Assembly: GCA_965229545.1 (NCBI GenBank)
Contig: OZ245887.1
Coordinates: forward strand, 434,001-498,000
Direction of reading: 5' to 3'
DNA length: 64,000 nucleotides
Source: Megaera sp965229545
Lineage (GTDB): Bacteria > Pseudomonadota > Alphaproteobacteria > Rickettsiales > Rickettsiaceae
Made by a program: the position numbers and the translations under genes. The notes below the pieces were generated by a model. The model was given only the letters and a program-made list of their open reading frames with translations, was not told where the DNA came from and ran no database searches. Positions 27,214 through 37,299 of this stretch are shown in pieces (positions within the stretch are counted from its first letter, which is position 1; every line of letters starts with the position of its first letter).

Positions 27214-27732
27214 TATCCTAATACGATTGTACAACTCTGTATAGTACATATGGCGAGGAATTCTGTAAAATATGTTTCTTATAAGGATTTAAAAGCGGTC
27301 ACAGCGGATCTTAAAAGGATTTACACTGCAAACAAGCGAAGAAATAGGATATCTGGAGCTAAAATCGTTTGCTGCTAAATGGGATAATAAATATCCTGTG
27401 ATCTCTGATATTTGGCAAAGGAATTGGAGCGGGATTATTCCTCTTTTTGCTTTTCCTGATGAGATTAGGCGGGTAATTTATACTACCAATGCGATAGAAT
27501 CGATAAATCGTCAAATCAGAAAAATCATCAACAATAAAGGGGTTTTTCCAGATGATAAGTCTATTTTAAAAATCGTATTTTTGGCTCTAAAAAATGCTGC
27601 CAAAAATGGGCCATGCCGATTAAAAATTGGTCTTTGGCATTGAATCAATTTGAAATTTTATGCGGGGATTTTAGGCATGATTTACTGGAATTAAAAAATA
27701 CAACAACTTACACAAAATAAATTGATTGACTC

Positions 27733-28132
27733 ATGATTTTATAAATTCACCTTGGCTCGATTTAATTGACACTGAAAATATCACGGCTCACATTAAGTGA
27801 TTTTATCTTTTATTCTGGCTCACTGTATTGATTCTGTAGATCTATCTTTTTTGACCAAATATTGAGGTAATTTATTGGGTAATTGACAGAAATGAAAGAA
27901 AAATGCTAGTTCATGTTGAATTTGGATTGTTCTTGTAGTTAGGCTATTATTCAAAGAAAACTTGATTTTCAGAGTTATTATATAATAATTATTACATTAT
28001 TATCAATTAATTTATTCTAATTTTTATTGTATATGCAATGACCGTTTTTATCGAACCTTGAATTCATAAATTAACTGGATATTAACTTTATAGAGTCAAA
28101 TAATGTGAGCCAAGGTGAATTTATAAAATCAT
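27733..28132. repeat. 400-bp element with 26-bp perfect terminal inverted repeats (MITE-like)
   Basis: The first 26 bases (27733-27758, starting ATGATTTTATAAATTCACC and ending GGCTC) are exactly repeated in inverse orientation at 28107-28132. Between them lie 348 AT-rich bases without a credible gene. An internal GGCTCACATTAAGTGATTTTA near 27787 echoes the sequence beside the right repeat. It sits between an IS256 end and an MFS gene fragment. A non-autonomous transposable element is the simplest reading; the transposase family is unknown. Confidence 0.7.
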
Positions 28133-28136
28133 TTAA

Positions 28137-28605
28137 TTTGAGCCCGTTTTTACCGACGAAAGCAAGCCGCTACATTTACCCACTTATGCTCAAATAGGTA
28201 TAACTGCATCTTGGGCTGTAACTATTTGTCGTATGATTCAAGGTATGTCATCTATGGGAGAGATAGTAGGAGCAGAAATATATCTAACTGAGGTTGTAAA
28301 ACCGCCCCTACAATATCCGGTTGTAATGATGATTGCCATTGCTTCTATTTTAGGCGGCGTATTTGCTTTAGCTCTGGCATCTCTTTTTACAAGTTACGGT
28401 TTTAATTGGCGCTATGCTTTTTGGATAGGTGTTGTAATAGCTTTAGTAGGAGCAATAGCACGGACTACATTAAGAGAAACTGTAGATTTTGCTGATGCCA
28501 AACGCAGGATGGCTATAACTTTAAAAAAAGATTTAACAAACGAAATACTAAAGGACAATTATCTTTATCAGGAAAAAAGCAATAAAATAACTTTGCTGTC
28601 TTTAG
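28137..28605 (+). pseudogene. MFS transporter (ProP-like), internal fragment
   Basis: The frame reads HLPTYAQIGITASWAVTICR, then MIQGMSSMGEIVGAEIYLTE, then two long hydrophobic helices and RTTLRETVDFADAKRRM. The RxxQGxSxGGExxGA-type motif identifies a major facilitator of the metabolite:H+ symporter/ProP group, a family that is expanded in Rickettsia. The 5' end is cut by the inverted-repeat element and the 3' end by IS256 copy d, so only about 150 residues around helices 4-6 remain. Confidence 0.83.
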
Positions 28606-29972
28606 AGTCAATCATTTATTTTGTGTAAGTTGTTGTATTTTTTAATTCCAGTAAATCATGCCTAAAATCCCCGCATAAAATTTCAAATTGATTCAATGCC
28701 AAAGACCAATTTTTAATCGGCATGGTCCATTTTTTGGCAGCATTTTTTAGAGCCAAAAATACGATTTTTAAAATAGACTTATCATCTGGAAAAACCCCTT
28801 TATTGTTGATGATTTTTCTGATTTGACGATTTATCGATTCTATCGCATTGGTAGTATAAATTACCCGCCTAATCTCATCAGGAAAAGCAAAAAGAGGAAT
28901 AATCCCGCTCCAATTCCTTTGCCAAATATCAGAGATCACAGGATATTTATTATCCCATTTAGCAGCAAACGATTTTAGCTCCAGATATCCTATTTCTTCG
29001 CTGTTTGCAGTGTAAATCCTTTTAAGATCCGCTGTGACCGCTTTTAAATCCTTATAAGAAACATATTTTACAGAATTCCTCGCCATATGTACTATACAGA
29101 GTTGTACAATCGTATTAGGATAAATGCTATTTATGGCTTCAGGAAAGCCTTTTAATCCATCAACGCATGCTACATATATCTGTTTTATCCCTCTGTTCTT
29201 TAGCTCAGTTACAACCTGCATCCAAAACTTGGAACCTTCATTTTTACCGACCCAGATCCCCAGTAATTCCTTTTTCCCTTCCATGTTAACACCTATTGCA
29301 AGATATACCGCTTTGTTAATTACTGTATGATTATCTCTTGCTTTAACGTGTATGCAATCCAAATATAATATTGGAATACATCGTCTAGGGACCTGTTTTG
29401 CCATGTAGTAACTTCTTCTATTACTCCGTCAGTGACAGTTGATATAAGGTCCTTGGAAATATTGGTCTGGTATATCTCCTCTAAATGGCTATGTATCTCA
29501 CTGACAGTCATCCCTCTTGCATATAGTGAAATCACTTTATCATCAAAACCACTAAATCTCCTAACTCCTTCAGGAATCAATTGAGGTTCAAATTCTCCTT
29601 CCCTGTCCCTCGAAACATCTACGGTAATCTGATGACCGTCGTCATCTATAATCGTTTTTTCATAACTGCCGTTGCGACGATTATTATCGCTCTTGATTAT
29701 CTTACTATGTTTAGAATAACCTAGATCGTGTTCTAATTCACTTTCAAGAATTCTCTCTACTATTTGCTTTTTAAGTTTATTAAATAATCCACCCGCGACC
29801 AAATAATTCAGATGGATCTGCTTTTGATAGTAATTCTTCGACTAATTTAGTATTTATATCTACTTCTTTTTCTGCTAATTTTTTAGCCATTTTTTCCTCT
29901 GTATTTAAGTTGCTTTTTTATAATATCTTCTACTATATCCTTTTGCAACTTACACAAACTATATGACAGACT
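28606..29972 (-). mobile_element. IS256-family element, copy d (1367 bp)
   Basis: The right end AGTCAATCATTTATTTTGTG is at 28606 and the left end, reading CTATATGACAGACT, at 29972. No flanking duplication is visible (CTGTCTTTAG versus TCACTTACAG). It is the least damaged IS256 copy in the window. Confidence 0.92.
28616..29890 (-). pseudogene. IS256-family transposase, near-complete but frameshifted
   Basis: Apart from the N-terminal break after ELFGRG shared by all copies with that region, there is one other lesion: a lost base in the codons for DDVYPILY near 29372 (GGAATACATC for GGATATACATC). The distal frame then runs uninterrupted through both Asp motifs and TNAIESINRQ to NTTTYTK. This copy shows that the SEEIGYLELK segment is native and that its altered version in copies b, c, f, g and h is a later single-base insertion. 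Confidence 0.87.
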
Positions 29973-30206
29973 TCACTTACAGAAATTAAATAATATAACC
30001 AGCGCATATATACCGCTTTATTTTTGCTTAAATTATTGCTTAATACGAATTTCAAATATAACTTCAGCTTTTATAAAAGATAATTTTTATGTTGCTTATT
30101 AAGTTAATTTTGACAAATCTTATGTTATTTCTAACATAAAATTTAGCTAATTAGGATTAATTTATGGAAGTTATAAGCTAATAGCAGCAACAGTAAAAAA
30201 TATTAT

Positions 30207-31427
30207 TTAAGTTATTCTTTCCTCAGAAGCTGGTAAGAAGAAATTTCCTTGCATACCACCTATTTTTATATCAATCAGAAATTTAGCAATCTCTCCATTT
30301 TCTACAAATTCTGCAACAGTTTTTATACCTAAATCTGCCGCCAGCTTTATCAGAGTTTCAACAAAAAAACGGCTATGATCGTTTCTTAATATATTCCGGA
30401 TATAGCTGCCATCGATTTTTATAATATCGATCGGTAAACTTAAAAGTTGATGGAAAGAAGTAAAGCCAGAACCAAAATCATCTAAGGCAACTTTACAGCC
30501 ATATCCATGCAAAATATCAATAAATCTTTTAATAGCTTCGAAATCCTCATTTAAGGAAGTTTCTGTAATTTCAATGATTAATCTTTTTGCTACATTGTAC
30601 TTTTTAAGTAATATTTCTAGCTTCTTGAGTAATTTATTATTTATTACACCTAGATTAGAAATATTTACTGAAAGACTGATCTTTTTATCTCTAGCAATTT
30701 CAAATACTGCCATCTCTATTACTGTAAAATCGACGATACTAATCAACCCTTTACTTTCAGCATCACATATCATTGGGCCTACTGATATCCATTTATTCTC
30801 CTTATTTTTGATCCTTAATAAACATTCGTAATAAATAATATTCCCGGTTTCACGATCAACAACAGGCTGGTACATAAATTTCGCAGTTTTCTGAAGTAAA
30901 GCAGTTCTTAATAGGTTAAGCCTTATATTTCTAGCTCTTAATTCATTGATATCTACTGGCTCGACATCATAGTTATAATAATAAGATTTATCACCTGAAG
31001 TAAGATTTTCATCATTCAGTAAAGCGAGCAATTTGTTTGCTTTATTACCTTCCTTTTGAGGAAAATCTATACTTCCTATTGAACATTTTAGATAACTTTC
31101 CGGAAATTCTTTATCGACATAAAGCTGCACCTCCGAATAAATTGAATAAGCTAGTCCCTCTGCTAATTCAAGGTCCCTTGGAATTAAAATATATAATTTT
31201 CTTGATTCTGTATCTTTTATAATTTTACATCCTGCTACTTTCCGGCACGCAATATCTACAACCGCATAAAACTTTTCAACGACTTTGCTTGGTTCATCAA
31301 GTAATATATCGAGTTCACTTTGGTTGACCAAACAAACTACCATAATAGTACCTGATTTGCATCTGTCTATTTCCTGTTGCAAATCTTTAGTTGCTTCAGC
31401 TTTGTATGTCATATCATCTAATACCAA
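30207..31427 (-). CDS. EAL-domain cyclic-di-GMP phosphodiesterase with degenerate GGDEF region
   Basis: Residues ~175-400 form an EAL domain. The metal and c-di-GMP residues are all in place: Glu201 (ECLLR, in place of EALLR), Asn255 (SVNIS), Glu286 (IIEITET), Asp316-Asp317 (ALDDFGSG), Lys337 (IKIDGSYIR), Glu373 (VAEFVE) and Gln393 (MQGNFF). The N-terminal ~160 residues have the layout of a GGDEF domain (IMVVCLVNQSELDILL, then CSIGSIDFPQ) but no GGDEF signature, so it probably does not make c-di-GMP. The conserved set suggests active hydrolysis of c-di-GMP to pGpG. No signal peptide or membrane segment is seen; it is likely cytosolic. Confidence 0.9.
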   Translation of the reverse strand: MVLDDMTYKAEATKDLQQEIDRCKSGTIMVVCLVNQSELDILLDEPSKVVEKFYAVVDIACRKVAGCKIIKDTESRKLYILIPRDLELAEGLAYSIYSEVQLYVDKEFPESYLKCSIGSIDFPQKEGNKANKLLALLNDENLTSGDKSYYYNYDVEPVDINELRARNIRLNLLRTALLQKTAKFMYQPVVDRETGNIIYYECLLRIKNKENKWISVGPMICDAESKGLISIVDFTVIEMAVFEIARDKKISLSVNISNLGVINNKLLKKLEILLKKYNVAKRLIIEITETSLNEDFEAIKRFIDILHGYGCKVALDDFGSGFTSFHQLLSLPIDIIKIDGSYIRNILRNDHSRFFVETLIKLAADLGIKTVAEFVENGEIAKFLIDIKIGGMQGNFFLPASEERIT

Positions 31428-31520
31428 TGAAACTTGCCGACTTTAAATAACTTGTCATTCTAATCAATCAGCGATATTATAGTAATAAAACTATAATACA
31501 TTCACAATTTTTAAAAAAGT

Positions 31521-31775
31521 ATGAATAGACACCAAACAATTGAACAAAAATTAAGTGTGTTAAAGCCACAATATCTAGAAATTATTAACGACAGTCTCCT
31601 CCATAACGGCCATAATTCAAGTCCTGGCAATGGTGAATCCCATTTCACTATTAAGATACTAGCAGATTCTCTTTCCCACCACCCTCTGCTTAATCAGCAT
31701 AAAATTATTAACGATTTGTTAAAAGAAGAATTTAGTAGAGGTCTTCATGCTTTATCAATTATAATAGTCAAGTAA
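31521..31775 (+). CDS. bolA: BolA-family protein
   Basis: At 84 aa it has the BolA fold signature: IEQKLSVLKPQYLEIINDS, then ESHFTIKILADSL with the invariant His (SHF), then HKIINDLLKEEFSRGLHALSI, the helix carrying the RxRH/xGLHAL motif. BolA proteins pair with monothiol glutaredoxins in iron-sulfur handling or redox regulation. No glutaredoxin gene is adjacent here. It starts a plus-strand group with the UbiK-like and phasin genes. Confidence 0.93.
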   Translation: MNRHQTIEQKLSVLKPQYLEIINDSLLHNGHNSSPGNGESHFTIKILADSLSHHPLLNQHKIINDLLKEEFSRGLHALSIIIVK

Positions 31776-31800
31776 TAAAACAAATATAGGTAGTATCTTT

Positions 31801-32010
31801 ATGAACAAAGAAGACATAATAAAAGTTTTTGCTGGGGCCGCTATGGTAGCTAAAAAAACTTCTAAAAATTTAAAGGAAAAAAGCTCAGAATATATTAAGG
31901 AAAAATTTTTAGAAAATAAATTTGTTACTCGTGAGGAATATAATCAACTTCGCCAACTTGTGCTAAAATTATCAGAAGAAATTAAAACTATAGAGAAAAA
32001 GCTTCATTAA
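31801..32010 (+). CDS. UbiK/BMFP-family accessory factor
   Basis: The 69-residue protein has an N-terminal amphipathic region (KVFAGAAMVAKKTSKNL) and a C-terminal coiled coil, FVTREEYNQLRQLVLKLSEE, which matches the (L/F)VTREEF pattern of the BMFP/DUF526 family. Family members such as UbiK assist ubiquinone synthesis enzymes or have membrane-fusogenic activity in vitro. It lies 25 bases after bolA. The coiled-coil match is strong in style but short, so the name is given as a family only. Confidence 0.65.
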   Translation: MNKEDIIKVFAGAAMVAKKTSKNLKEKSSEYIKEKFLENKFVTREEYNQLRQLVLKLSEEIKTIEKKLH

Positions 32011-32158
32011 TTACTTATATAGCAATTACTTTCCCTCAACTGTTAATTTATTTTTTGGTAACAAATTAACAGTTTGATATAATAGCGCTTAAGCATACTA
32101 ACCTCTAAGTTCGTGTTGGGGAGCGCTCTTTATAACTAAATATTATGGAGGAGAAATA

Positions 32159-32599
32159 ATGAGTAAGAATAACCCATTTGAGTTTTTTCAATCATTTATG
32201 AATCAAGAAAATTTGACAAAATCAATGAAATGGATGCCAAATATGGATATGACATCTTTTGGGAATATGATGAAGGAAACTGCTGAGGCTATTACATCCA
32301 CTAATCAGCTAATCTCAGATACTGTTCAATCGATTGCAAAAAGAGGGGCCGATTCTTTTCAAAAAAATACTTCTGAGATGTTTAATACAATGAAAGAAGC
32401 AGCTGCGGCCGGCGATGTAGAACAAATTGCAAATTGCCAACAGAATTATTGGAAATCAACAGTAGAGAACAACATAAATAGCGCTAAAGAGATCTTGGAT
32501 ATAACGTCTAAATCTTCAATGGAAGTCTTAGATGTTATGAGCAAAAACTTTACAGAAAAAATGAATAAACCTTTTGCCACAAAAACTAAACACAATTAA
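32159..32599 (+). CDS. Phasin-family protein
   Basis: The start ATG has the strong ribosome binding site GGAGGAG. The 146-residue product is helical and alanine/serine-rich with the phasin pattern NPFEFFQSF, then MKETAEAITSTNQLISDTVQ and TMKEAAAAGDVEQIANCQQN, where phasins typically read the (E)AxxAxDxxExxxLQ motif. Phasins coat polyhydroxyalkanoate granules, or act as chaperone-like small proteins where PHA is reduced. No PHA synthase gene is in this window. Confidence 0.87.
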   Translation: MSKNNPFEFFQSFMNQENLTKSMKWMPNMDMTSFGNMMKETAEAITSTNQLISDTVQSIAKRGADSFQKNTSEMFNTMKEAAAAGDVEQIANCQQNYWKSTVENNINSAKEILDITSKSSMEVLDVMSKNFTEKMNKPFATKTKHN

Positions 32600-32864
32600 A
32601 GCAATATTTATATTAAATCATTTACCGGTAGTGTGGTTAATTACGCCTTCTACCGATTTCTTATACTCTAGAAATTATATGGGAATTTATGAAATAGGTT
32701 ATCACAACACCACAATGCCATCAAAAACCGTATAAATATCCACTTAAGTACTAGAAGCTATAACCATAAATAATATGGAATAGCACACTAAATTTGCAAA
32801 AAGCTTAATAAAAAAGCAAAAACTACAACACAAATAAATAGCAATTCTTAGCTGATAATAATTC

Positions 32865-33776
32865 CTAGCTAATGCCAACTAAAGCTTTAGCAAAATCGAT
32901 AGGACTGAACGGTTTTAAATCTTCTACCCCTTCACCAACTCCTATAAAATATACTGGTAAGGAATATTTGTCTACTATGCCTATAATTACGCCAGCTTTT
33001 GCCGTACCATCTAATTTTGTTACAACTAAACCTGAAATTGGAACAAGCCGCTTAAATTCTTCTGTTTGCACGAAAGCATTCTGACCAGTAGTAGCATCTA
33101 TAACAAGTAAAATATGCTCAGGAGCTGATTGATCGACTTTTTGTATAACCCGAACTATCTTTGCTAATTCATCCATTAAGTTTTTTTGATTATGCAATCT
33201 ACCTGCAGTATCAATAAACAATACATCTACATTATGATCATATGATTCAGTCACTGCTCTATAAGCGACACTTGCAGGATCAGATTTTTCTTCCCCCGTA
33301 AATAAAATAGCTCCTGTTTTTTCTGCCCATTTGGCTATTTGATCGGTAGCTGCTGCTCTAAAAGTATCACAAGCAGCAATCGCCACTTTCTTTCCTTCTC
33401 GGGTATAAAATGAAGCCAACTTACCTATAGAAGTACTTTTACCATTACCATTGACACCGCATACTAAAATAATGTTTAGGCCACTATTTAGTTGAAATTT
33501 ACGCTCGTGCTTTTGCATAAGCTCAGAGATAGTCAAAGCAAGTTCAAGTTTGACTTCATCAACAGTTACCTCTTTATTAAACTTTTTCTTCTTCAAAAGC
33601 TCAACAATCTGTACTGCAACCTTTACCCCAGTATCAGAAGATATCAGAAGCTCTTCCAGCTCATTTAAACTACTTGAATCAAGCTTCTTTTTATTAAAGA
33701 TACTTTCTAACCCATCGCTTAGCTTGGTAGAAGTTTTACTAAGAGCAGTCTTTAACTTATTAAAAAACCCTGACAT
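32865..33776 (-). CDS. ftsY: Signal recognition particle receptor FtsY
   Basis: FtsY is the SRP GTPase receptor that delivers ribosome-nascent chains to the Sec translocon. It has the helical N domain (residues ~1-95) and the G domain with G1 GVNGNGKST at 107-115, DTFRAAA at 137-143, DTAGR at 189-193 and TKLDGTAKAG at 253-262, plus the closing GVGEGVEDLKPF. The acidic A domain is essentially absent, giving 303 aa, as in other Rickettsiales. The frame is intact. Confidence 0.96.
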   Translation of the reverse strand: MSGFFNKLKTALSKTSTKLSDGLESIFNKKKLDSSSLNELEELLISSDTGVKVAVQIVELLKKKKFNKEVTVDEVKLELALTISELMQKHERKFQLNSGLNIILVCGVNGNGKSTSIGKLASFYTREGKKVAIAACDTFRAAATDQIAKWAEKTGAILFTGEEKSDPASVAYRAVTESYDHNVDVLFIDTAGRLHNQKNLMDELAKIVRVIQKVDQSAPEHILLVIDATTGQNAFVQTEEFKRLVPISGLVVTKLDGTAKAGVIIGIVDKYSLPVYFIGVGEGVEDLKPFSPIDFAKALVGIS

Positions 33777-33954
33777 TGCATACCTAAAAATTGATTTTGT
33801 TAACTCCTTTTTATAGTAAAATTATAACTAGGTAGTATTTTGTATAATTACCTTTTTCGCCTTTAACGCACTTAAGTTAGCACACAAAATATCTTATGTA
33901 AATCCAGCTATTATTTTTTATTAATAGGTTTAGTCATACTAACTCTATATTTTA

Positions 33955-36900
33955 CTAATAATTAACACGCCAATTAATTCCAAAAGAACTGTTACCTTTT
34001 TTACCCGTTATTGCCTCAAAAGATATTTTGGGTGTTAATTCTACTTCTACTTTAGTTTTAGTTCCAAAAGTTTCATTACCCTGTTCTATTTCTAGATACA
34101 CTTTATCGGTAAGATATTTCCCAACTCCTACATAAGAACTTTCCGTATTATCATCTTCCTTAATGCTAATATCATCAACTCCTAAAATTTTTCTGCCCAA
34201 ACCAACTGGATCAAATCCCCCTCCATTACCAGATAATTTTCGCATTCCGTTAGCAAGACCGATAGCTTGACCTGGGGAAATACTATCCGGATTCTTTCCA
34301 AATAAGAGCAGCGATAGAGCGTCTTGCTGGTTAAGCGATGGGGTAGATTCAATTCTTATATCAGGTGTAAAAATAGACCCTCCTAATATCAACCTTATTT
34401 CTGTATCTCCTACTACTGTTGCACCGACTATATTTAAGTAAAGAGAAGGAGAAATTGGACCATTAAAGGTTAATACACCTTCTTTAACGGTTAAAAGCTT
34501 GCCAAACTCTTGATATCTACCTCTTATCGATCTAAGTTCACCAAAAATGTTTGGATTACTAGCATTACCAACAATTGTTAAATTTCCTGCAAGAAGAGTA
34601 TTCACCCCTCGTCCTCTTACGTAGACCTGTTGTTTTGCATTTAGACCGACATCCAGATCTAATACATAAGAAGGTTGTTTATTTTTAGTTTCATAAGATA
34701 TTTTACCGCTATTAATAGTTCTGATAACATTTATAGCCGGGATATCCTCCGAAAAATGCTCTGGAACCTTAATTTCCATAGGTCCAAGATCAAAGTTCCC
34801 TTTGGCCAACGCTTTTTTATTATTACCCAGAACTGCCAGATTTCCAGCCATTTCACCCTGAAGATAGGGGCTATTTATCAAACTAAATTTTTTAGTATTT
34901 ACATTTAATTTAAACGGAAGATCCTTGTTAAGGAACAATTCTCCTCTTACTTCTAAAGAATTAGAATAATTGTCGTAAGCAGTAAAGTCTTGTATTGAGA
35001 GATTATTGTTTCTAGCCACTATTTTGCCAGAAATATCTTTTAGTTTGACTCCGTACTCCTGATATTTATATTCACCTTTTGCTAGATTCATCTTGCCGTT
35101 AACTATTAATGACTCGATATTACCCGATACTGCTATTTCTCCTTCCAAATGTCCTTGTAATTTATGACCTACAGGTAAAGGTATCAAAGTTAAGATATTA
35201 ATTTCCTTATTTGTCCTAAAATTTGCATTAAGATTACCTTTTTTTAATATGGAGAATTCAAACGGTGATAAAAGAAAATTGCAAGGAACTTGGAGTTTAA
35301 AGCTTACCAGCTCCCTCTTTTCTTGTTCTATATTAGCATTAAGAGAGAGTTTATTATTTTCAACATGCGAGGATAATGTCAAAATCGGTGGAATACTATC
35401 TTTGACACCAAGATGGGTGTTATATATCTCTAATTTAGAAACAAGTAGTGGAAATTGAGAACTACCGCTTAAACTTACACTTCCGGAAAGAAGTGACTGA
35501 TCAAAAACTGCAGGCAAAAAATTGGAAGCAATAGCTAACGGAAATTTCGAGACCTTTAATGTCCCATTTATTTTAGAACTACTACCTTTTAAATCTAAAT
35601 TTAATTTACCGTCATTTGCCATAAGTTCAGGAACCGCAATTGAGAAATCTTTCCCAAAACTAAGCTTAATAGTTTCTGGGGTGGCAATTTTAATTTGGCC
35701 GATTGTACCGTTAATATTATTAATAACTTCAAAATTCTCATCACCTTCCTCGGGTTTCTGAAAGTAATTATCAGTTAGCTGTCCATGAGCCTTTAAATTC
35801 ATTGGATAGGGATCTACCGATTCTAAATGCGTGGTAAAATCAATGCCTTTGGCAACCTCCTTAGCTTGGAAGGTAAAAGATTTAACTACCCCATAATTAC
35901 TTGCTAATGAGCGGAGCTTTATATCAGCGTGACTAATTATAAGTTTTTCTAAGTCCTTTAGAGATAAAGAAAAATCGATAACATCACAATTAGCAAGGGA
36001 TGTAGAAAGATGCTTAACTTTACCTAAAATATCTAATTGTTCTTTTCCGGTATCAGTTTTTTTATATCCGACTTTAATATCCATCTGCCCTTTTTCTAAT
36101 AAGTGGAAGAAATCTTTTAATTCATAAATATTATTACTATTTACAGTAAATTCACCTATTGCACTTTTCCCTTTATTATCGAAAGATAAGTTTCCCTTAC
36201 CATTTAAGTTGCGCCCTTTAACAACAAAGTCTTTCAAATAGATTTTTGAAGCGTTTTTAGCGACTTTTCCACTACCCTTAATAGAAGCTACATCAAATGA
36301 AATCTGGCCGCCGGCACCGTCTTTATTAGCGATTAAATCCAATTGCCAATTTAATTTCGGTAATCGGAAATAGTTCTGGCTCTCGTCTTCAAAAAATACT
36401 TCTCCCTTGGTAATAATATGTGGGGCAGATAACAACCCAGAAAAATTTATTTTTCCTTTAAAGAGACTTTTTAAAGACTCCTGCCCAGAAAATAAATATT
36501 CTAATATAGAGCTATCATAATTTGCGCTTCCAGCTAAAGAATTCTCTAAGAAATTAATATTAAAATTTCCTACCAGATTGAGGTAAGAAGAAGAAAGCTT
36601 AACTTGTTCAATAATCAAATTATTATTTATAATATCAAACTGGCCTTCAGTATTCAAAACAGCACCATTAATCAATGGTAACTTCTTATCCGCGGATCCA
36701 TTAACTCCTGGATTAGCTGTTAAATCTGTCCAAAACCGAACTGTTTGATCTTTAGAATAAAAATTGAGAGTAGCAACAAAACTGAAGCTAATATCCTCTG
36801 AAAGCTTACTAAGGTCTGGAGATAAAATAAAATTTTTAATAGCAATATTTTTAATTTTGATATTAGGTACAAATCCTAATTGCTTTTTATTTGTTAAATC

Positions 36901-37299
36901 CTGCTTTTCGGAATTTAAATTGGAATTTGGTAGCCTTGTTAAAATTAAATGCTCAGCGGTTATATCCTTTACATTAACTTCCCCAAGCCATAACGGAGAA
37001 AGCGTTAGGTCAATACCAAAATTTTCAATAACAAGAAATTCAGCTTCGTTATCACTGAAAGTGAGTTTTTGGATCTTTACACCTAAAGGCAAAGCAAAAT
37101 CCACATCTTCAATTTTTAATTTGTAAACTGTATTTTGCTCCACATATCTACTAACAAAGTTAGTGACCATCGCAATACCGCTCTCGGTTTTAAGCCATAA
37201 AAGAACCGATAATATCAATATTATAAATATGATGGTTAAAAATAATAAAGACCGTAATAAAAACTTCACTCTACTTAACGTATTTGTCCAATAGATCAT
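33955..37299 (-). CDS. tamB: Translocation and assembly module protein TamB
   Basis: TamB spans the periplasm from the inner membrane and works with TamA/BamA-type partners in outer membrane assembly and lipid transport. The 1114-residue protein has an N-terminal signal anchor (LRSLLFLTIIFIILILSVLL, residues ~16-35), a long beta-helical body rich in alternating Asn/Leu/Gly motifs, and the C-terminal DUF490 domain with EGVLTFNGPISPSLYL, TPDIRIESTP, DALSLLLFGK and GVGKYLTDKVYLEIEQG. The C-terminus SSFGINWRVNY is typical. It is the largest intact gene in the window; no tamA is visible next to it. Confidence 0.93.
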   Translation of the reverse strand: MIYWTNTLSRVKFLLRSLLFLTIIFIILILSVLLWLKTESGIAMVTNFVSRYVEQNTVYKLKIEDVDFALPLGVKIQKLTFSDNEAEFLVIENFGIDLTLSPLWLGEVNVKDITAEHLILTRLPNSNLNSEKQDLTNKKQLGFVPNIKIKNIAIKNFILSPDLSKLSEDISFSFVATLNFYSKDQTVRFWTDLTANPGVNGSADKKLPLINGAVLNTEGQFDIINNNLIIEQVKLSSSYLNLVGNFNINFLENSLAGSANYDSSILEYLFSGQESLKSLFKGKINFSGLLSAPHIITKGEVFFEDESQNYFRLPKLNWQLDLIANKDGAGGQISFDVASIKGSGKVAKNASKIYLKDFVVKGRNLNGKGNLSFDNKGKSAIGEFTVNSNNIYELKDFFHLLEKGQMDIKVGYKKTDTGKEQLDILGKVKHLSTSLANCDVIDFSLSLKDLEKLIISHADIKLRSLASNYGVVKSFTFQAKEVAKGIDFTTHLESVDPYPMNLKAHGQLTDNYFQKPEEGDENFEVINNINGTIGQIKIATPETIKLSFGKDFSIAVPELMANDGKLNLDLKGSSSKINGTLKVSKFPLAIASNFLPAVFDQSLLSGSVSLSGSSQFPLLVSKLEIYNTHLGVKDSIPPILTLSSHVENNKLSLNANIEQEKRELVSFKLQVPCNFLLSPFEFSILKKGNLNANFRTNKEINILTLIPLPVGHKLQGHLEGEIAVSGNIESLIVNGKMNLAKGEYKYQEYGVKLKDISGKIVARNNNLSIQDFTAYDNYSNSLEVRGELFLNKDLPFKLNVNTKKFSLINSPYLQGEMAGNLAVLGNNKKALAKGNFDLGPMEIKVPEHFSEDIPAINVIRTINSGKISYETKNKQPSYVLDLDVGLNAKQQVYVRGRGVNTLLAGNLTIVGNASNPNIFGELRSIRGRYQEFGKLLTVKEGVLTFNGPISPSLYLNIVGATVVGDTEIRLILGGSIFTPDIRIESTPSLNQQDALSLLLFGKNPDSISPGQAIGLANGMRKLSGNGGGFDPVGLGRKILGVDDISIKEDDNTESSYVGVGKYLTDKVYLEIEQGNETFGTKTKVEVELTPKISFEAITGKKGNSSFGINWRVNY

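Larger units (their letters stand above)
25310..27720 (+). pseudogene. IS256-family transposase, frameshifted and split by IS630
   Basis: The start ATG at 25310 gives MAKKLAEKEVDINTKLVEEL and loses frame at ELFGRG, as in the other copies. A further extra G in GTTTCAAGGGGACAGG (about 25592) shifts the frame again before DREGEFEPQLIPEG. The 5' portion runs to INSIY, then the IS630 guest, then the remainder with two more frameshifts (near 27333 and 27605). It cannot make an intact enzyme. Confidence 0.87.
25228..27731 (+). mobile_element. IS256-family element, copy c, split by IS630
   Basis: The left end AGTCTGTCATATAGTTTGTG is at 25228 and the right end, reading AAATTGATTGACT, at 27731. The element is interrupted at a TA in the transposase gene (GCATTTA/TCCTAATACG) by an IS630 copy at 26082-27213, with a clean TA duplication, so this nesting is a simple insertion. 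Without the guest the element is about 1370 bp. Confidence 0.92.
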
